From Sequoia sempervirens (Eukaryota > Streptophyta > Pinopsida > Cupressales > Cupressaceae): a stretch of 64,000 nt of DNA. The notes under the pieces are model-generated. The model ran no database searches and was not told the origin of the DNA. It worked only from the letters and a program-made list of their open reading frames with translations. Made by a program: the position numbers and the translations under genes. This document shows positions 11,401 to 21,419 of this stretch, piece by piece; within the stretch, counting starts at the first letter, position 1; every line of letters begins with the position of its first letter. The stretch is taken from assembly GCA_007258455.2 (NCBI GenBank), contig VDFB02193867.1:528255296-528319295 (forward strand). The letters run 5' to 3'.

Positions 11401-12938
11401 AGCATTAACAGTCTTTGTAGTCCTTGGTAAATCTCTCATAACTTGTACTACACTGATCCTCACCATGTTATCAAAGTTCATATGACACATTCTCTGGTGC
11501 CATAACCAAATTTCATTAATCTAATTCATAAAGAAACATCCATTAGCACCCTTAAGTTGATATATATTTCCTTAAGACTTCTTTCCTACAACAATCACTA
11601 TTTCAGATCCTTTCCTGATTTCACATCTCTCATCCTTAAATACAAGATCATATCCCTTACTATACATCTATCCAACACTCAAGAGATTATGCCTTAAACC
11701 CTTAACATAGTTGACATCATTAGTATTATGCTTGCCATCAAAACTTACTGAACCTATCCCACAAATCTTAGCACTAGTATCATCTCCAAACATAACTAAG
11801 ACTCCATCATATTTTTCAAGTTTAATGAACTTACTCTTATCACTAGCCATGTGATGTGAATAGCTACTGTCAACAACCCAATAGTTCTTTTCCTATTTAT
11901 CATGTAGGGAAGAGATTACAATATCTTCATCTTTATCTTTCTTTAGAGGGCATTCCTTCACCTATCTTTCAGAACTAGCAAAAGTAGGTTCATCCTTTAT
12001 AGCCAAGAAAAAGCATTCATTGTCATAAAAATCTCCATAATTAGATTCATCATTAGAAATACTAGCATCCCCATTCACATAATATGCTCTGTTGATCTTT
12101 TTACCTTTTTTTCTTTGCTAAATCTTTGTTTATTCCTCTTAGCTCTTTTTGGACATCTCAAAGCATAATGACATATTCCTCCACAACTAAAGCATTTAAA
12201 GGATAACTTACCTTCATACTTATTGGAACCTTTCTTTCTCCTTCTCACAAAGTTAACTTCTACTTCATCAAGGTTTTATTCATACAAATCTTCATCTCTT
12301 GTATCCTTAAAAGCAGTTTCTAATTTGGATCCATTTCTCAAATTTGATTTCTCATCTCATAAGATGTTAGAGCTCCCAATAGCTAATCTTTAGAGTAAGT
12401 CTTGTAATTCACATATTCTTCAATAGTAGATACCTTTTCACTGTATGCATTAGGGAGAGTTCTAAGAATCTTCTTTACAATCATAGATTCATCTACTGTA
12501 GTACCGTCCTTGCATTTTTCCTACCAGCTCATCCACTCTCTATACATAAGATTTAATGTTCTCATCTTCAAAAATATGCATGACCTCAAACTATGCCTCC
12601 AAATTCTACAACTTTTCTTCTTTGACCTTTTCATCTCTATCGTGTATCTTTTCTAAAGCATCCTAGACTTCTTTAGCGGTTTTCAAAATTTGAACTTTAA
12701 TCAACTTAGAAAGTGAAAGACTATTCTTCAAAATGAACTTCACCTTATCATTTGATTCATGTGCCTTGATTTCATTAGCTGTACTTGGACCATCAAGAGG
12801 AGGAGTGTAAGTAGTCTTATAAGCTTTCTCAACCTAATATCCACAATACTCTAGATATCCTTCCATGATCTATATTTTCCAAATAGAATAATTAGTTCTA
12901 TTGAACCTAGGAGACTCAAATGTGATTTTTCCTAGCAT
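11401..12938 (-). pseudogene. Ty1-copia Gag-zinc knuckle-protease relic (right part of split element)
   Basis: On the minus strand a Gag frame starts MLGKITFESPRFNRTNYS at 12938. It continues through a UBN2-type Gag, then the zinc knuckle CFSCGGICHYALRC (CX2CX4HX4C), then the copia protease WVVDSSYSHHMASDKSKF with HNLLSVG, and a GAG-pre-integrase stretch ending MRDLPRTTKTVNA at the AGCAT junction. The protease active site has DSS where DSG is normal. About a dozen in-frame stops are present, and nearly all are TAG where the family has Q or W. The remaining Pol resumes at 3579. It is the same element segment as 62042-63579, which lies in the inverted copy. Confidence 0.9.
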
Positions 12939-12996
12939 CCTAGACCTTCCTTAAGAGATTAAGCTCTCTTCCAAGGAACCAAACTCTGATACCGAT

Positions 12997-13323
12997 TGTT
13001 GAACAGTACAACTGAGAGGGGGGTGAATCAGTAGTGAAAAAATTTAAAATTTAAAACATCCATCAAAAACTAGATCAATTACAAATCCTTTACTTTGCTA
13101 AAATGATTAATCATTAAGTGCAAAGGCAGAAACTGGAAAACAACACACATACATAATAACACTAGATTTACGGGGAAAAACTAATAAGAAAAAAAACTTG
13201 GTGAGAATTAGCTCACAATATAAAGAATATCAAAATTGATTAAAAGGGATCACTACTAGAGAAGGCTCACTACCAAAATAAAACTCATTGTCTGGATCAG
13301 GACTCACTATCCAACAAGAGTTA
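12997..13323 (-). repeat. Partial copia LTR, cut by the gap
   Basis: On the minus strand the copia LTR ends ...CTGTTCAACA at 12997, and the primer site ATCGGTATCAGAG (initiator-Met tRNA type) follows at 12996-12984. The LTR continues rightward to the N gap at 13324. The inverted partner 61657-61983 shows the same bases and continues past the point where this copy is lost. Confidence 0.85.
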
Positions 13324-13423
13324 NNNNNNNNNNNNNNNNNNNNNNNNNNNNNNNNNNNNNNNNNNNNNNNNNNNNNNNNNNNNNNNNNNNNNNNNNNNNN
13401 NNNNNNNNNNNNNNNNNNNNNNN
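13324..13423. other. Assembly gap of 100 N
   Basis: Exactly 100 N residues, the conventional size of a gap of unknown length. The copia LTR enters it from the left, and unrelated DNA begins at 13424. Confidence 0.99.
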
Positions 13424-15828
13424 GTAGATATGAGTGGAACATATCCGTAGAGAAGGATAGGCTAAGAGGATAGATATAGGAGACAAATACCTTAGGGGCA
13501 CCTTTTCAGTTGTGTGTATGCTCTGCAAAGTGGATTTACTCATGAGTGCTTTGATGTATTTGAAGACACATTTGTATGAGAACATAGATAATATGATATG
13601 GGAACTATTAGTTATGTTGATGATGGGTGTGCTATTTTATGTGTATGTTGATGATGTGCATGATATATAGTTATATTTCTTGTATTTGGATTCTCATAGG
13701 TATGGATGTTCATGAATCTTACATGTATGTCCTAGCGTTGGCATGTGGAAGGATAAATATGGCTGAAGCCCAAGAAAGGCTTTACCACATTATCTTGACA
13801 GCCTAATTATGGCTATATGATTATCTTATTGTAATGAACTTAAGTTAATTAGATAGATATTAGTGAAGTTGAATTAGGAAGCATGGATTGTGATTTATTA
13901 TACACATTTTATGTTTAAAAATATGGGTCTAATTTTTGCGATATTGAAAGTCAGTTAAATTTCTTCAATAGTATATCCAAGGTATAGGGATATATTAGTG
14001 GTAGGAGTAGTGTAGGATAAAAAGGAGAATATATAAAGAGGGAAAGGTCTAGAAAGGTAATGACATGGTAATGGGAGGAGAAGTTACACTATATGGTTAG
14101 ATTTTCATAGGATAAGGAGGAATGGTATGAAGAACATATATGTATAGGATAGTGCTAGTAGTAACAATGGTGTGAACATATATAAAAGGATGGGAGATAA
14201 GAAAAATACTAGTGGAAGTGATTGGGACATGGGTGGTGGATCCCATGGAAGTGGTAACTATAAGTATGATAGGAGGAATCATTATAAGAGGATGAAGGGT
14301 AGATGGATGCATAGAGGGTACAACATTATTAAAATCCATTAGAGTGGTAATATTATAAATAGTATTAATTCCCTAAGGATAGCCACCTAATACATTATAT
14401 AAATTACTAGCCAATGAGTGAGGATATTTAGGGTGGAGAGGTGCATCAATACGTAATTATCAATTTAGGAAAATATCTTGTTTAGCAACATATGTATCTA
14501 AATCATAGTCTTGATCATTATTTTTCATCTTCTTTAATGTGGCTCTTTATATGGTTGTCATTAGCTATTATATCAAAAAATGATTCAATCGTCATTTTAT
14601 TTGCTAGCCATATTAGAGTTAAGATGAAAACTCCATAAAACAATATTTTAAAGGATATTAATTTAACTAGATAAAAGATCAAGGAAAACACTCTCTTGAA
14701 CATGCAATATACCCCAATTGCTTAGACAATGCATATTTCCTAAGAATGTGTGCAACTAAAAACTAATAACATGTAATGGATGGATGTAGGTGATAATAAC
14801 TAAATAATCCTAATTGAACTAGGGTTGTCCCTTTTATATATTTAAGAAGTTGTAAGAGCATTGTATGAAAATGTAAGATGGGAATTACTTATTAAATGAT
14901 ATATGACACATAAGAGAATAAAAAAGGGGGGTTACACTAGAATATTGATTAGAATTATGAAAATCATCAAGATCATCTTAAATAATGGGTTTGAATATGT
15001 CAAGAATGGAGTGTAGGTTAGGAGGAGGAAGATTTGAATTTTTTTGACAAGATGTAAAAAATTTGCTAAATACATCCTATAAACCAAGTCAAGGAATATG
15101 GTGTTGGAATTTGTGTCAAATTTGGTGCCATTTTTAGGTCATTATTTTGGCTCATGGCTTTGGTAAACCACACTTGGTTTATGGTTTAAATTTTTCCTAT
15201 TTATGGGTGCTTGAGATGGAGAAAGCATAATGATTTTATAGGTATCATCATGCTACTAGAAATTACTCCATATGAATCACATGTTGATGATACTACTATA
15301 AGGGTATGCACATGAATATTTTATCGTAAATGATATTATTATCAAATAATATAATTGGTTCATGTTTTTGGTTGTGGGATTTTTCTTCCAAGAGGATTTT
15401 CCCATGTACATAATTATGTTATAAACTTATAATTTATACATTTTTCTTATAACTAAAATTAAATCTATTTTGCATATTTATCTCTTGATAGGTTAATATG
15501 GGAAGTGTTTCCACACCTCAAATTCTTTTTAAAATACTATCCAAGTCTTAATCAGTTTACATCCTCTATCTTATTGTGCAATACCTACAGGTACCACCAA
15601 AAATGTGTAGAGATGGACATTTTTAATGTTACAAATGATACAATTTGTGGTTCTATTTGAACTTCATAACTTTATATTGTTTGTTTCCATATGCTATTAA
15701 GTTCTTATATATGTTTCACTTGGTCTTTCCATTTAGGAGCGGGCTATCCATAGCTTTGATTGCTGAAATGGAAAGGCATATTTCATTTGCACATAGGACA
15801 TAAAAATGTATGCAAAATGGGGAAGCAA
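13424..15828. other. Unassigned AT-rich DNA
   Basis: No recognisable gene. The sequence directly after the gap (13424-13590) does not continue the copia LTR that enters the gap. A low-complexity threonine/isoleucine/proline-rich minus-strand frame (14339-14097) has no family signature. Confidence 0.45.
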
Positions 15829-15908
15829 ATCCAATTTGAATTCAACAAATTTGAAAACGCTTTAAAAAATTTCAAACAAATCCAATTTGAATTCAACAAA
15901 TTTGAAAA
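15829..15908 (+). repeat. Short tandem duplication
   Basis: The text CAAATCCAATTTGAATTC followed by AACAAATTTGAAAA occurs twice, about 50 bp apart (15829 and 15879). It lies at the left edge of a block with Cys/Arg-rich minus-strand text that has no recognised function. Confidence 0.65.
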
Positions 15909-16173
15909 AAATTGCATCTAGGGTTTCAAAATTTAACAAATAAATGCATTTTGAACTATAAAAAATTTGAATTTCAAATACCTCACACTCGAAATACAAG
16001 TCGGGTTGATGAAGTTTGGAGAGACAAAGTGGAGTTTGTGTTCGCCGGAAAGAACAAGTCAGTTTGCTCGCCATCATAGTCTCGATTCGCCGCACACACT
16101 AGGAAAGCAACTAGTAAATTGACAAAGTGAAAATGACAGTCGAAATGTGATTTTTTTTGTTTTTAGTCATATT

Positions 16174-16262
16174 TAAGGGGGTTCGGTCGAACCCAGGTTT
16201 GACCGAACCCATTTAAATATTATCATTTTTATTTAGCGTTTAGTGGTTCGGTCGAACCCCTT
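16174..16262. repeat. Three copies of a GGTTCGGTCGAACCC word
   Basis: GGTTCGGTCGAACCC occurs at about 16179 and 16246 and, in inverted and one-base-changed form (GGTTTGACCGAACCC), at about 16196. The first and the inverted copy can form a hairpin. It borders the truncated end of the Penelope-like element. Confidence 0.6.
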
Positions 16263-16329
16263 GAGTTTGGGGAAAAGGAAAAAATCAAAATTTCCTTCCT
16301 CATGTAAATTGTAAACCACTATTCTAAAG

Positions 16330-17610
16330 CCACCCATGTCAAGAAAAGGACGTTGGTTGTCGAACTCAACTTCTTTGGTTTTGTATGCAATCAACAAGGC
16401 TATTTAAGTGGGAGTGAAAAAGGTTAAGTTGGTCAAGGTTGTGAGGCCAACACACATTGGTGTCATCTACATAGTCTTTCCACCAATGAGGATTAAGAGG
16501 GAACGAATTGAGAGCTGCCTCCTCAAAATATTCCATGTAAAGGTTGGCTATGATAGGAGATAAGGGGGAGCCCACGGAAACTCCGTCAATTTGTTCATAA
16601 ATCACATTTTGGAAAGAAAAGAAAGTGGAGTGAAGGAAAAGGTCAACAAGAGAATTAATTTCAAGATTTGTTTTACGTTTGACCAACTCCACAGCATCAC
16701 CAATAGGGACCATGGTGAACAAGGAGACAACATCGAAGCTGACAAGGATTTTATTGCTCTCAACCTTTTTTTCTTGAATGAAATTGATGAAATGGTTGGA
16801 TTCTTTTATAAAGGAGTTGGTGTTTCCAACAAGAGGAGAGATCAACTTGGCAAGGAAAGAGGCTAAATTATAGGTGGGGGAATGGGAGGTGTCAACAATT
16901 GGTCTAAAGGGAATTCTAGGTTTGTGAATTTTAGGGGCACCATAAATATGTAGGGTGAATTCTTTGTGAGGGATGAGAGGCTTTTTGGTGGAGTCATAAA
17001 GGAAGAAAGAGATGGCAAGCTTGACTTTTCTGAAAATTTTGGAAATTGGGTTGCTCGAGAGGGTTTTGTAGCTACCACTATTGAGGTGTTCAGTCATTTT
17101 GGAGACATAAACATGCTTTTCAAGGATGACCACCACATTCCCTTTGTCAGCCTTAGTGATGATGATGTTATCATTTCTAGCAAGCTTGTTGAAGGCCAAG
17201 AATTAATTTTTGGGGACATTGTGCTTAAGGGGTTTAGCAAGTCTTATTGCCACAACACAACCTTACTTGATTTCATCGGAAATTGGGCTAGGATTACTTT
17301 TTCAATTTCTATGAGAAAGTCAATTTTGGGGATGGAAAGAGGAGTAAAGGAAAAATTTAGACTGTGCTTCAAAAAATTTGAGGCCAAGGGATCAATAAGA
17401 AGCTTGGAAAGGTTGACAACAAGCTTGGATTCCCAATCAACAATGTAGTTGCATGCATTGAGGTTGGATTGGAGGGAACTAGAGGTTGACTTGAGGTTTG
17501 AAAAGAAAGGAATTGAGTTAGAGAGGTCATTATATGATTGAAGGTTGACAAACGAGGTACAAGAGTGGGTTGGAGGGCACGCCGAAGCAATTTTAGTCAT
17601 TGAAAACTAA
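16330..17610 (-). pseudogene. Penelope-like element reverse transcriptase (Dryad-type relic)
   Basis: On the minus strand the N-terminal part is at 17600-17244 (VVNLSKLLIDPLASNFLKH, a Penelope N-domain pattern). After a frameshift, 17199-16366 runs continuously. The core reads ITKADKGNVVVIL, then YGAPKIHKPRIPFRPIVD, SPTYNLASFLAKLISPLVG, ILVSFDVVSLFTMVPI, DGVSVGSPLSPIIANLYMEY and the catalytic YVDD (WWKDYVDDTNVCW). A second frameshift near 16380 leads into EFDNQRPFLDMG, the start of the next conserved block, and then the similarity stops. The GIY-YIG endonuclease expected after the RT is absent. These motifs are typical of Penelope-like retroelements and unlike LINE or LTR reverse transcriptases. 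Related elements, called Dryads, are known from conifers and were attributed to ancient transfer from arthropods. This copy is 5'-extended, 3'-truncated and inactive. Confidence 0.88.
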
Positions 17611-18241
17611 GGTGACTGCTTGAGAGAGGAGGGAGTAGAAACCACACGGCAAGAGGGGAGGAACATTGGCGGTTAGGAGTGTTGGAGGAGGAGGTGATGA
17701 GGTGATTGATCAATTTTTCATGACATGAGGAAGAAGGAAAGACAAGCTCATTGGATGTCTCAGGGCTCAAGGAGGTGGGGCAAGTAGATGGCATGTGAGA
17801 ACAAGCAACAAAAGAAGAAAGAGAGTTGTAACAAGTAACATTGTCATTAGTGCATGAAATGTTAGAGACAATGGTAACAATAGACTCACCTTGAGCGACC
17901 GATGAGCAGGAGCTTGTAGATTCCAAATTCTTCAGCTTGGGCGATGGAAAAGAATTCTCGAGCTTGAGTGCCTAGTAGTCATCCAAAGATGCGGGTGAAG
18001 AGTTGTTGCAGGTAAGTGAGTGCTTGTTGCAGTGAATCAAGCGCATAGACAAGGGCAGAAAAAACTCCAAGATTGAGTGTGAACATCCAAAGAGTTCCAG
18101 ATTGGGCACTGCTGGAGGAGACTTGTAAGTCTCATTGATCTGTACAACTGCATGAGAACCATCATGCTCTGTAACCGAGTTAGTTGTATGGTGGGTCAAT
18201 CCAAAGGGGGAGGAGCAATGATTGTAAGAAACAAGCTTGAC
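17611..18241. other. Unassigned stretch between Penelope-like relic and EDS1 fragment
   Basis: Serine/threonine-rich minus-strand frames (17926-17597 and 18247-17972) abut the N-terminal end of the Penelope-like reverse transcriptase and may be its 5' region, but they show no conserved motif. No other feature was seen. Confidence 0.4.
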
Positions 18242-18388
18242 AAGCAAAGAAGGAATATCTTTTGATGAATTTGCAAGTGCCTATATTTCAGAGCATATTG
18301 GTTATGGCAATGTGTTGGGATTTGTCACTGTATACTTACTAAACACAATCAAGATTGAAAACCCCATTATAAAATCCTCCCTTGAGAT
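18242..18388 (+). pseudogene. 147-bp fragment of an EDS1-like exon
   Basis: This matches the third coding exon of the EDS1-like gene at about 31639-31785 almost base for base. Its frame reads SKEGISFDEFASAYISEHIGYGNVLG and continues to the serines of SSLE, against SKEGMSFDEFAGACISEHIGYGNVLG in the intact gene. It covers the catalytic His region of the lipase-like domain. Neither edge lies at a splice site: similarity starts at AAGCAAAGAAGG and ends in TCCCTTGA, inside the exon. About a dozen substitutions separate the copies. It is a captured or ectopically copied exon piece, not a gene. It sits between the Penelope-like relic and the gypsy element. Confidence 0.9.
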
Positions 18389-18399
18389 GTCTAAAAGCT

Positions 18400-18559
18400 T
18401 CATTCCTCAGTTGAACAACGAAAATTCAATCTCTCCTCAAACAAGAGAGGCCAAATCTGGCCACTCTACTAAGCTAATCGTAATGACATTCCTTCTCCCC
18501 CTGCTTGGTATACTAATCGGGTACATTTTGGGGAGTGGGGAGAAAGCATTAACACTGGG
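18400..18559 (+). other. Left part of a locus split by the gypsy element
   Basis: This directly precedes the CTGGG duplication and is continuous with 25821 onward once the gypsy element and one duplication are removed. The plus-strand frame reads STKLIVMTFLLPLLGILIG, a hydrophobic segment that could span a membrane, and runs into the retrotransposon. I do not recognise the family. The style and base composition differ from the AT-rich surroundings, so organelle origin or a lost gene is possible but unproven. Confidence 0.4.
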
Positions 18560-19767
18560 TGTCACGAGGCTATCTTTTGCAACACTTTTCCAACCTCACA
18601 CGACATCACTTTTAGCCTACTTGAGCTAATCCAAAAGATGCCAACTCTTTCCAACCAATTTGGATTATGCCTTTGAATGTAGCCAAGACCTTTCTTTCTT
18701 ACACATTGAAATGGTAATCATGACTCGAGTGCAAGGGTGTGTACTAAACCGAAGGTAATCATGAATCCTTTACTAGGGTTGGCACTGGATTCAAATATTG
18801 AGGAAAATAACAAGCTTCTTTTATTGGTAAAAAAGGCCTCAGGCCCAATTACAATAAAGATGGCATTGGAGCCAACTTGATATTAAACAACGAGTAGGAC
18901 TCACTAGAACAACTACCCCTGGAAACACGGATACTCTCTACGATGCTAGTGATCCCTTCACATAACCTTTGTCCCCTAAACTAACTGACTAGCTCTTATT
19001 GTTCTGAATGTTGATGATTCTGGATGTTGATGATGTTGTTGATCTTCAAGTAGGTGCATCGTGTTCTCCCAATTGAGCTACACGATGGCTTACCCTGTCC
19101 ATAGCCTAGGCCTCACTTCTTGAGACTAGGCAGACCTCAACACGGTGCTTTTCTTTGCACATTTTGGAACTCTCTGCAATGAGAGCATTCACTACAGTAT
19201 GGACCTTCACTTTGAGGGATTGAATATGATTTTGATTGTAGTGTAGTGTTTCAACTACTTCGAGGATGTATGCTACCCTATATAAGCTATTAGTATGAAT
19301 TCTAGACATCGGTAGGATGACATGTAGATTCAGGATAATCCCCCAATGTCTGATTTTTGTCAAATGGCCTACAATGTTGATATGCCTGATGGAAACCCTG
19401 CACTTGGGAAGTGTTTCCAACCTTAGAGCTCACTGAGTTTGCAACCTCGGATGAGTCCTACTGGACTACATCCACACTTGAGTGTTTGGGTTCGATATAG
19501 ATAGCTGAGGTATCTGACATCCACACTAGGGTGTTTGACTTGGTGCACATGCAAGTCTGGTCTGGTGCAACTTACGAAACTGGGTTTTGGCTCCTGAGTC
19601 TCTGATGGACTCCTTAACATTGGATGTCACTTAATTTGGCTCATGGGTCGACTTTCCAGCAAGTTCACTTTTTGGAACAAGGGTGTGAGTCCTTGGTTGG
19701 AACTGCACATGGACGTGAGGAGACTGGAGCTCGTGCTTCACTTGGGTGAACAATCATTCCCCTTACA
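18560..19767 (-). repeat. 3' LTR of the gypsy element
   Basis: 1208-bp direct repeat of 24617-25820, starting TGTCACGAGGCT and ending CCCCTTACA. It shares long identical stretches with the right LTR but shows many substitutions and short indels, so the insertion is not recent. Confidence 0.92.
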
Positions 19768-19784
19768 TTCTCCTCCACTTAAAG
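19768..19784 (-). promoter_or_regulatory. Polypurine tract of the gypsy element
   Basis: The minus strand reads AAGTGGAGGAGAA immediately before the 3' LTR start TGTAAGGGGAA, as expected for plus-strand priming. Confidence 0.78.
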
Positions 19785-19799
19785 ATGGGCAACCTCCCC

Positions 19800-21200
19800 A
19801 ATCACTGCACACTCGTCCCTTGTTGAACATGTGCGAAGAATGTGCCCAACTTTTTTGAGGCTAATCTGATGTTTGCTTGAGAGTCATTTTCCAAGAACTC
19901 CAAGACTTTGTCTTTGAACTTCCACCCAAAATAATGATGTGAATTTGGGATCCCAATCACTAATGATGCTAAGTGGGACTCCCTAGTGCTTGACCACATT
20001 CTGGTAGAAGTGATCGGCGACATCCTCCACTCTACATGGTGCTTTGCATGGAATGAAAATTCCATATTTAGAGAATCTGTTGACTACAACCATGATGCTT
20101 GTGTAGTCGTCAACGTTGAGAAGGTTAGTAATGAAGTCCATTGACACGCTGGCCCAAGGTTGTGAACCGTGACGGGTTGGAGCAAGGATATGTGCAGGAT
20201 CATGATGGGCTAAAATGGCAATATGTAAGTGATATGATGGCCATAGCAAATTTTAAACGACTTTTAATCCAAAATTGATGAAACGAAAAGGGTTTTAAAG
20301 GATATTCATAACTTTCCACCAATATAAATTATGTTTTACTTTGAATTTAATAAATAATTATTATGAATTTTCTATTTGAATTATGACTAAATTCCTAATT
20401 GATGGGATGATTGAAAAACACCTATAGCTTTCAAGTGGTATCACATTTTTGAATCTAAAACATGCATCACATTCTATTCTTGCACATACTATAGGATTAA
20501 AAAGAAAAATTTAATTTCATGAAGTTTTGACCAAGTTAAGGTGGTCAGACATACAAGTTTTTATATTTTTTAAAAGTTGTATAAAAAAAACATAATTAAT
20601 TATTTACTTGGAAAAAAACTTACAAAAGAATATGCGCACATTGGGACATGAGTCCCTCTACTTATATCTAAAAATCTTATAAATATTTTATCATTTATTG
20701 TGGTTAGGGTAGATACACACACCTACTTCTTATTTTTTCCCTAAAATTTAAATTTGCTGCATTGAAATTTCAAATTTTCACCAAATAGATTTTTTTTAAT
20801 TTTTAAATAAACCCTAGTAGTTTAGAAACTACATTCAATTTTCTACAAATTCTATTCTTACATATTTTTGAAATAATATAGATAACTTATTCAATTTTTT
20901 ATGTCAAGTTTCCTAAGTCTGATTTTTCTGAATTTTTTGCCACTTAAGGGCCTGTTTTTTCCATGATGATCTTGCACATACCCGCAAGCCTCCCGGAGAC
21001 TGCGTCACAACTTTTTCCTACTGACATACGAGGCAAATATGGACATAGTCATCTACATCCTTTCTCATCTTTGGCTAGTAGAACCCATTTTCTAGGTGCG
21101 CAAGAGTCCTCTTTTGTCCCAGATGGCCAACCCATGGGTTGTCATGGCACTCGTGCATGAGGTCTCTTCGTAGAATCTTGTATTTGGGAATGTAAACTTT
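19800..21200 (-). pseudogene. Gypsy integrase relic, interrupted and truncated
   Basis: On the minus strand the zinc-binding HHCC part lies at 21180-21010: HECHDNPWVGHLGQKRTLAH, then DDYVHICLVC. The tryptophan of the usual FYWPKM is TAG. After SPGGL the frame breaks at the insert 20187-20983 and resumes with APTRHGSQPWASVSMDFITNL, then YTSIMVVVNRFSKYGIF. The family has D in MDF and VVVDRF; the second is N here. The catalytic core ends near 19900 with SIISDWDPKFTSLFW and is then lost by deletion. It would have inserted the element DNA. No chromodomain is seen, because the C-terminus is missing. Confidence 0.85.
20187..20983. mobile_element. Candidate ~0.8-kb non-autonomous TIR transposon
   Basis: The interrupted integrase frame contains an AT-rich block with no coding content. 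Its two edges are inverted copies: GGATATGTGCAGGATCATGA at 20186 against GGGTATGTGCAAGATCATCA read inward from 20983 (17 of 20 match). GCAA(G) occurs outside both ends (20182-20186 and 20984-20988) and may be the target duplication. The exact first base is uncertain by one. There is no transposase, so it would be a MITE-like or foldback insertion that is younger than the gypsy element. Confidence 0.6.
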
Positions 21201-21419
21201 ATCCTATGTGAAGACCATGAGTCCTCCTTTGTCACTAAACTTGTGGGTCCTTCCTTCCCTGCATTGCTTCCACAATTCTGCAGCTTGTGGGTCTTCCACC
21301 AAGTCTTGCTTGATGTTCTCGACCATTTCTGGTGAGAGAGTAACTTGGCTTGCACTCGGTGCAACTCTGTCGGACTTAGATTCTATTGCCATCAATTGTG
21401 TCTTTTTGTTTAGAGAATC

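Larger units (their letters stand above)
10980..13323 (-). repeat. Left arm of a 2,344-bp inverted repeat
   Basis: Every landmark compared here has its reverse complement at 61657-64000, with a constant coordinate sum of 74980. Examples are 10980/64000, 11400/63580, 11850/63130, 12069/62911, 12500/62480, 12970/62010 and 13323/61657. That means no net insertion or deletion between arms, and I saw no base difference in the parts compared. The 60-residue protease reading frame is identical in both. The arm stops at the N gap on one side, and its partner stops at the window edge, so the true repeat could be longer. Confidence 0.93.

Noticed and set aside
13230..13585. Open frames spanning the N run on both strands
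   Set aside because: They consist largely of undetermined residues and exist only because N has no stop codon.
16966..17448. 160-codon plus-strand frame
   Set aside because: Antisense to the Penelope-like reverse transcriptase.
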